From positions 7,629,491 through 7,693,490 of the forward strand of contig NC_051092.1 in NCBI RefSeq assembly GCF_901709675.1: a stretch of DNA of 64,000 nt, in the 5' to 3' direction. This document shows, in pieces, positions 59,111-64,000 of the stretch (position 1 is its first letter; every line of letters begins with the position of its first letter). The notes under the pieces were generated by a model. The model made no database searches. It worked only from the letters and a program-made list of their open reading frames with translations, and was not told the DNA's origin. This DNA comes from Syngnathus acus. Taxonomy: Eukaryota; Chordata; Actinopteri; Syngnathiformes; Syngnathidae. The position numbers and the translations under genes were made by a program.

Positions 59111-61354
59111 AGTGTGAAGATTTAAGCAGAAAGATAACAGAATTCAAATCTGTCTGACTGTCAGCGTTCATCCACACTCAGCTGGCTAAGTAACAGATGT
59201 TTTTGCAGTGAAGGTTCTCAGCATATTTTTTTAGAACTGAAATCAGAACTATACAATATGTGATACACCCAAGGTTAGCTATGTAACCTAGGAAAATGGT
59301 AACAGGCAAAACAAAGATGTGCCAACAAATGGTCTGAATTATGGGGGGGCTGGATAACAAAGTAGAGAAGTGATTGTGGCTTTGCTGTGCCAAGGTTGTT
59401 TGCATCGCTTTGTCACTTAGTATCTAGCAGTGTTGGAAATCATTTTAAAAGGAAAATTAAAAAGTGATTTAATTCCCTATGGGAAATAAGATTTTGGAAA
59501 TAACTACTCTCCCATATCCAGAAGAAGGATGTCACAAATCAAAGCATGTTGCCTTAAGTTGATCTTCTTTGCAGCCTCGTTCCTTTACTGTTGTAAATTC
59601 TGGGCTCTGCTTCTTTGCTGTCACTCCTGGCTTCCCCTCACAAACAGGGCAGCTACCCAGAAAGATGAGACCAATAAATTGGCAGAGGACATCTGTTATT
59701 TGATCATATAGGTACTAGAAAACCTTTCAGTGGAAATGGTGGCCGTGTGACTGTTTTTGTGTCCATGAAAGATTACAGCTGTTTTTCTCATTTACCTTTC
59801 ATTCTGACGGAAAAAAAAAATGGGCTAAAGTACACTTCACCTGGGATGGAAGCAATGATCAGATATCTGCTATTATATATAATTGGAACACATCCTGTGA
59901 TTATGCGAAAGGCTTAACTGGACTTGCTGGAAAGAAGAAAAAAATCCATCGAAAACACCCACACTACTGAGTAATGTATCTTCTTTTCAGCAAAATTCCT
60001 TCAGTCATATACAGTACAGTATTATCTGGAAATGAAAAGCGTGCCATTTGTATGGTATGTTTACAAATGGCAAGTGCTCTAGTTGGAAGCATCTGCACCA
60101 GTCATCCCACATAGCCAACCTTGTTTCATCATCACCAAGCAGGCCTGAGGTGATGTCTGCCCAAATCTGCCTCCCTCCTCATACCGTCTTTGCATTATCC
60201 CATCATCCAGCCACCGATCTCCGCCCTCATCAGCTGGCTTCTGTAGCCCCTCCACTCATGCTTCCAGGCTCTTCAGGACTGTCTCAAGCTATTAAAGGCA
60301 TTACAAACCCATACACACTGTGGACTTGTGTGGGCTGGTGAAGTCTGACATGTGGAAGCAGTTAGTACTTAACAAAAAGAGGAGTGAGCTGTAAAACAAT
60401 CAAAAATATGAATAAACAAGGGCTAAGCTCGAATATAACATTTAAATAAATTCACCCAACACAATGTAAGACTTAAAATACCTTCTTGTCAGTCTCAGCG
60501 CGGAAGCCCTGAACAATAATGACCAAAATTACCAACAGTTTATGATACTTAGATTATATTATCGCTTTACAAATATACACTGCAATTACTCGTTGTGTAA
60601 AATGTAAATGCTGCACTAATGCTTTTATTTATGGGAGGATAAAATGGTGACGTTTCCTTTTCTAAACCATGGAACAATCTCCATCTGTGCCATCTGATTC
60701 AATAAACTAGCCTGTAAATATGAGTGCATAATATACGTAAGTCAAGGATGAAAAACGACCTCCAACACTAATGCGGTGTGAAATGGCCGTCTATTACAGA
60801 TCACACTTTGGATCACTACTGAAAGTTCTGACAGAATTCTTTGTATTTTATGTCGTCTGCATTTTTTCATTCCAATCTCCCCCAGTCTTGAACTCAGCCC
60901 ACACCTGTCATCACTGATGCCACACATTGGAGCAGTAAGTAACTACCCAGAATGCAATTTGGGGAGTCTGGTTATCACAACCCCGTGTGAAACTGATGCC
61001 CCATTTAATCACGTTAATGATTATTAAACTACAAAAAGAATTGGTCTCACGAGTACAGCAAAATAAGGCATTATAAGAAAACGTAGATTTAGGACATGGA
61101 CAGCAATGTTCAAAGCTCAGAAAGTCATTAAGCAATATAAAATGGTACAGTGATACTGATCAACCAAATGAGCCATTACACAATGCAAATTGACCAGTAG
61201 TACTACTACTGTAATCGTATCCCTAAAGATTACCCAGATTTCTACAGGTTTCACATATACTGTACAAACATACGTGGGCCTTGGATTGATCCCATAAGAT
61301 TGCCACACACACGAAAAACATTAAGACTCACATTCATATTATCTGCAGTGTGAG
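59111..61354. other. No gene recognised
   Basis: AT-rich sequence. Frames of 97 codons or fewer (60048-60341 plus) have no recognised family. No RNA gene or transposon boundary is seen. Confidence 0.4.
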
Positions 61355-61540
61355 TGATTTAGAGTCTACACATTTTCTAACTTGCACGTTTTAGAGGTTG
61401 TGGGGTGAAACCAGAGTACCTGGTGAAAGACCACACAAGAATACACAATCTAAACAGGCTTGAGGTGAGATTCAAATCTAGAAGCTTTGACCGTAAACAG
61501 ACTCGCAAGCCACATATTGCGCCGTGTCACCCAAAAGAGA
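61355..61540 (-). mobile_element. tRNA-derived SINE, old copy
   Basis: Minus strand: GGGTGACACGGCGCAATATG, a head-like CTTGCGAGTCTGTTTACGGT, box B-like GATTTGAATCTC, then CTGGTTTCACCCCAC and TGTAGACTCTAAATCAC. The blocks follow the order of the first SINE family but are strongly diverged. Confidence 0.6.
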
Positions 61541-61867
61541 CAAGTGTTGAAACGTAGACATCATCTTATTCAGGCTATTCAGACTCGTTAATCCAATGAG
61601 TAACCATGTCAAATCCATTCCCAGCATTGGTTAACCGGTGATTTGTTCTACCTTGGCGCAAATTGACAAACTTCCAACGGCAAGCTCTGTGAATGCATCT
61701 GAGCTGAGGATGTGGAATGGGAGTTTGAGCAGCTGTCAGACGGAGTACTTCAGTGCCTTGCCAGCTGGAGACGATGTGACTCTGAAGCAAGCAATTGACC
61801 AGCGGCCATGTGGATGAGTGAGCGGAAGGAATCGGAGACTGACATTTGTGAAAGGGAGTGTGCGTGC

Positions 61868-61990
61868 TTGTTTGCCAGCATGTGTCCTGCAATTAACCTG
61901 TGACCAGTCCAGGGTGTCAGTTGGGAGAATCTTCAGCTCACCCGCGACTCTAACGAGGATGAGCGGTATAGAAACTCGATAATTGATCGA
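61868..61990 (+). mobile_element. tRNA-derived SINE, 3' part
   Basis: CTGTGACCAGTCCAGGGTGT, then CTTCAGCTCACCCGCGACTC, then GAGGATGAGCGGTATAGAAA match, in order and orientation, the 3' half of the first SINE family. The head is missing, so it is a 5'-truncated copy. Confidence 0.75.
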
Positions 61991-62048
61991 TTGTGACAGC
62001 CGTCTTTTCAACAAAACAAGAACAGAATAGTTTGCAGTCGAGAGGTAG

Positions 62049-62125
62049 CGTGTGTGTGTACGTGTGTGTGTGTGTACGTGCGTTTACGTGTGTGTGCGCA
62101 CGTGTAGTGGTGGTGGTGGTGGACG
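62049..62125 (+). repeat. GT-rich compound repeat with (GTG)n
   Basis: TG units interrupted by TACG, followed by five GTG/TGG triplets (about 62108-62123). Confidence 0.9.
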
Positions 62126-64000
62126 AGAGGAGGTTCTACCCACTCATCATCATGTGACCAAGAAGAGCGAAACCAGATGGTGAAGAATTACCTTCCAGAT
62201 AGCGCTTCCATGACTGTTTCTTCATAATTCACACCTTTAACAAACAACTCAAATGTAGTCTATTCACAAGAATAAACAACTCGGCCATAACTAACCCATA
62301 AAACCATCTGGCTGATTTCACACTGGCCTTGCAACAAACTGACTCAAAGTGAGTTCACCCAGTGCAAGCAAGGAGTTTTGTTCTGTTTCTTCTTGTTTAC
62401 ATGAGATTTCTCCCGGGGCCTTTGCAGGACGGCTGCCAGCCACGCTCACTTCATCATGGTGCTGAGTAGTGACAATGTCCACCATGGGTGTCTCCCTATC
62501 TTGTCTCATCGTCTCTAATTGCGCTAAGATTCGGCTCGGCCATTGGACGGCTGGGAACAACAACCTCCACCTTAATCACAAAGGTTCAATCTTGCAGAGC
62601 TGAGTCATATACCCATGAAAATACAATGTTCTTGTCCTTTGCAGAGCCCATTAAATAGTTTGTGTTTTTCCTCTAATCTACATTCTCTTTTGTTAACTTA
62701 TATCATGACATCACATATTTGATCTTCCATAGAGCTGGCACATTCAAACACAAAGATGAATACAACAGCTGAACAGCAGAACTGATTCTTGCTGAAGCAG
62801 CTCGCCTGTAATAGTCTGAGAAAAGTTGTGCACCTTATTTAACTGTTTACATTAAATGGATTTGTCGATATTTGCAATTTTCATAGTCTCACTAGGCTGC
62901 ACATAATGGTCTTCGAGTCTCAATTACAACCCAACCAATAATATCCAGAAGTTAAAAGCGCAGGTCACCTCACAGATTTGCAATTGGACTTGGGCCTACG
63001 CTCTGGCTGGACCATATCTGAAGGTTTAGGGCCGTTATAGATCATATTTGAAACGGTATACATAAATCCATCTATCTTGACTAAAGCCTCAATTCTTAGC
63101 CAAGAAAAAATATTTCAAAGCATGCTGCTGCCACCAGGTTACAGCGTTCCTCTGCTTACGCCTACTGTTGTTTCTTCACCAAACTTACCAAAACGATCCA
63201 ATTTATATTGGACACACATAACATTGGAGACTACAAAAGCATTTTTCCCTGGTGGAGTAAGAGGGAGGAGTAGTCAGCTGCTAAGTAATCAGCAGCCATC
63301 ACTAAATTATATTCCGTAATTTGTAGTCAAGAAGTAAGTGGAAAATTAAGTTGACATTAAACTGTCCTCCTCTCTGTACTATGAGTTTTATTATCCAACT
63401 AGATTCATAATGCAACGTTGAGATTAAAATGGTGTCCTACAAACTCCACGTCTGTCATTATTAATCATGAATTTAGGCAACCTAGATGTGAGAATGGGGT
63501 GCATGTCTGATCCAAACTCAAAAGTGCATCTTTCTTCCTCTACCCCAACAGTGCTGTGAAATAATCATCTGCACAGCTGAAATATATCCAGTTTCTCGAG
63601 CCAGAGATTGAACAAGGCTTTTCTGTTTCATGGTCTCTGGTGACTCTGGTGGCAGAATGTCTTGTACAGACTGGGCTTGGCCTCGGATGCCTTGCTCCTA
63701 ACACAAGGACACAATCCCACAATCAGACATGGAGGCTCAGCAATGTGTTTCATGGGAGGCGAGGAGTTCACTTTGTGAAGTCCCATAAACAGTCAAAAAC
63801 ACAATAAATCTCACATGTATCTCCACTCGCGCACACTCACAACAACATAAATCAACACAAGTAGTTGGCTTCAACACATGCACACTGTGACACCGGGAAA
63901 TCCTGATTGGTTGAACATGAACCAAAATGGTGGGACGATACGTTAGACTGTGGTGATTAACAACCAGAAAAGCCGCGGAGTCCCAGTTAGCCAAAGTTTG
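62126..64000. other. No gene recognised
   Basis: AT-rich sequence. The minus-strand frame at 62318-62563 has a somewhat protein-like composition but no recognisable domain or good splice pair. Nothing else is identified up to the window end. Confidence 0.4.

Overview
This looks like vertebrate nuclear DNA, most likely from a teleost fish. It is AT-rich with long stretches lacking usable reading frames, has long microsatellites, and carries a teleost repeat set: an L2-type LINE with an esterase ORF1, a Rex1-like LINE, two tRNA-headed SINE families, Buster-type hAT derivatives and a decayed Tc1/mariner element. Nothing suggests prokaryotic or viral DNA. Species cannot be read from the sequence.

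Two regions have undoubted coding capacity, both retrotransposons on the minus strand. At 16.9-21.6 kb is a near-complete L2 element: ORF1 (coiled coil plus SGNH esterase), one TGA, then an uninterrupted ORF2 (APE endonuclease plus reverse transcriptase) in the same frame, ending in a pentamer tail. At 33.8-37.1 kb is a Rex1/Babar-like element with one uninterrupted endonuclease-reverse transcriptase frame and a (CTTAGA)n-type tail. Both keep all recognisable catalytic motifs, so they are recent insertions.

The rest is older mobile DNA. Relics of L2-like LINE 3' ends lie at 0.9, 2.7, 14.0-14.4, 14.9, 16.0-16.3 and 23.1-23.3 kb. SINE copies lie near 5.6, 6.8, 24.4, 27.0, 28.5, 54.7, 59.0, 61.4 and 61.9 kb. 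Three hAT derivatives lie at 39.4, 47.3 and 56.3 kb, each with visible 8-bp target duplications; the first retains a piece of transposase. There is also a Tc1 fossil at 43.5-45.0 kb and an unclassified terminal-inverted-repeat element at 25.2-25.8 kb.

No host gene could be named. A few short frames bounded by good splice signals, mostly on the minus strand (4.8-5.1, 46.4-46.8 and 56.1-56.2 kb), suggest that part of the window may be intronic sequence of one or more minus-strand genes, but I cannot identify the products. The most notable non-transposon signal is a perfect 27-bp palindrome at 5448-5474 made of nuclear-receptor half-sites around an AP-1 core. I did not find a convincing new biological system. 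The best leads are the single-stop same-frame layout of the L2 ORFs and the shared target signature of the hAT elements.
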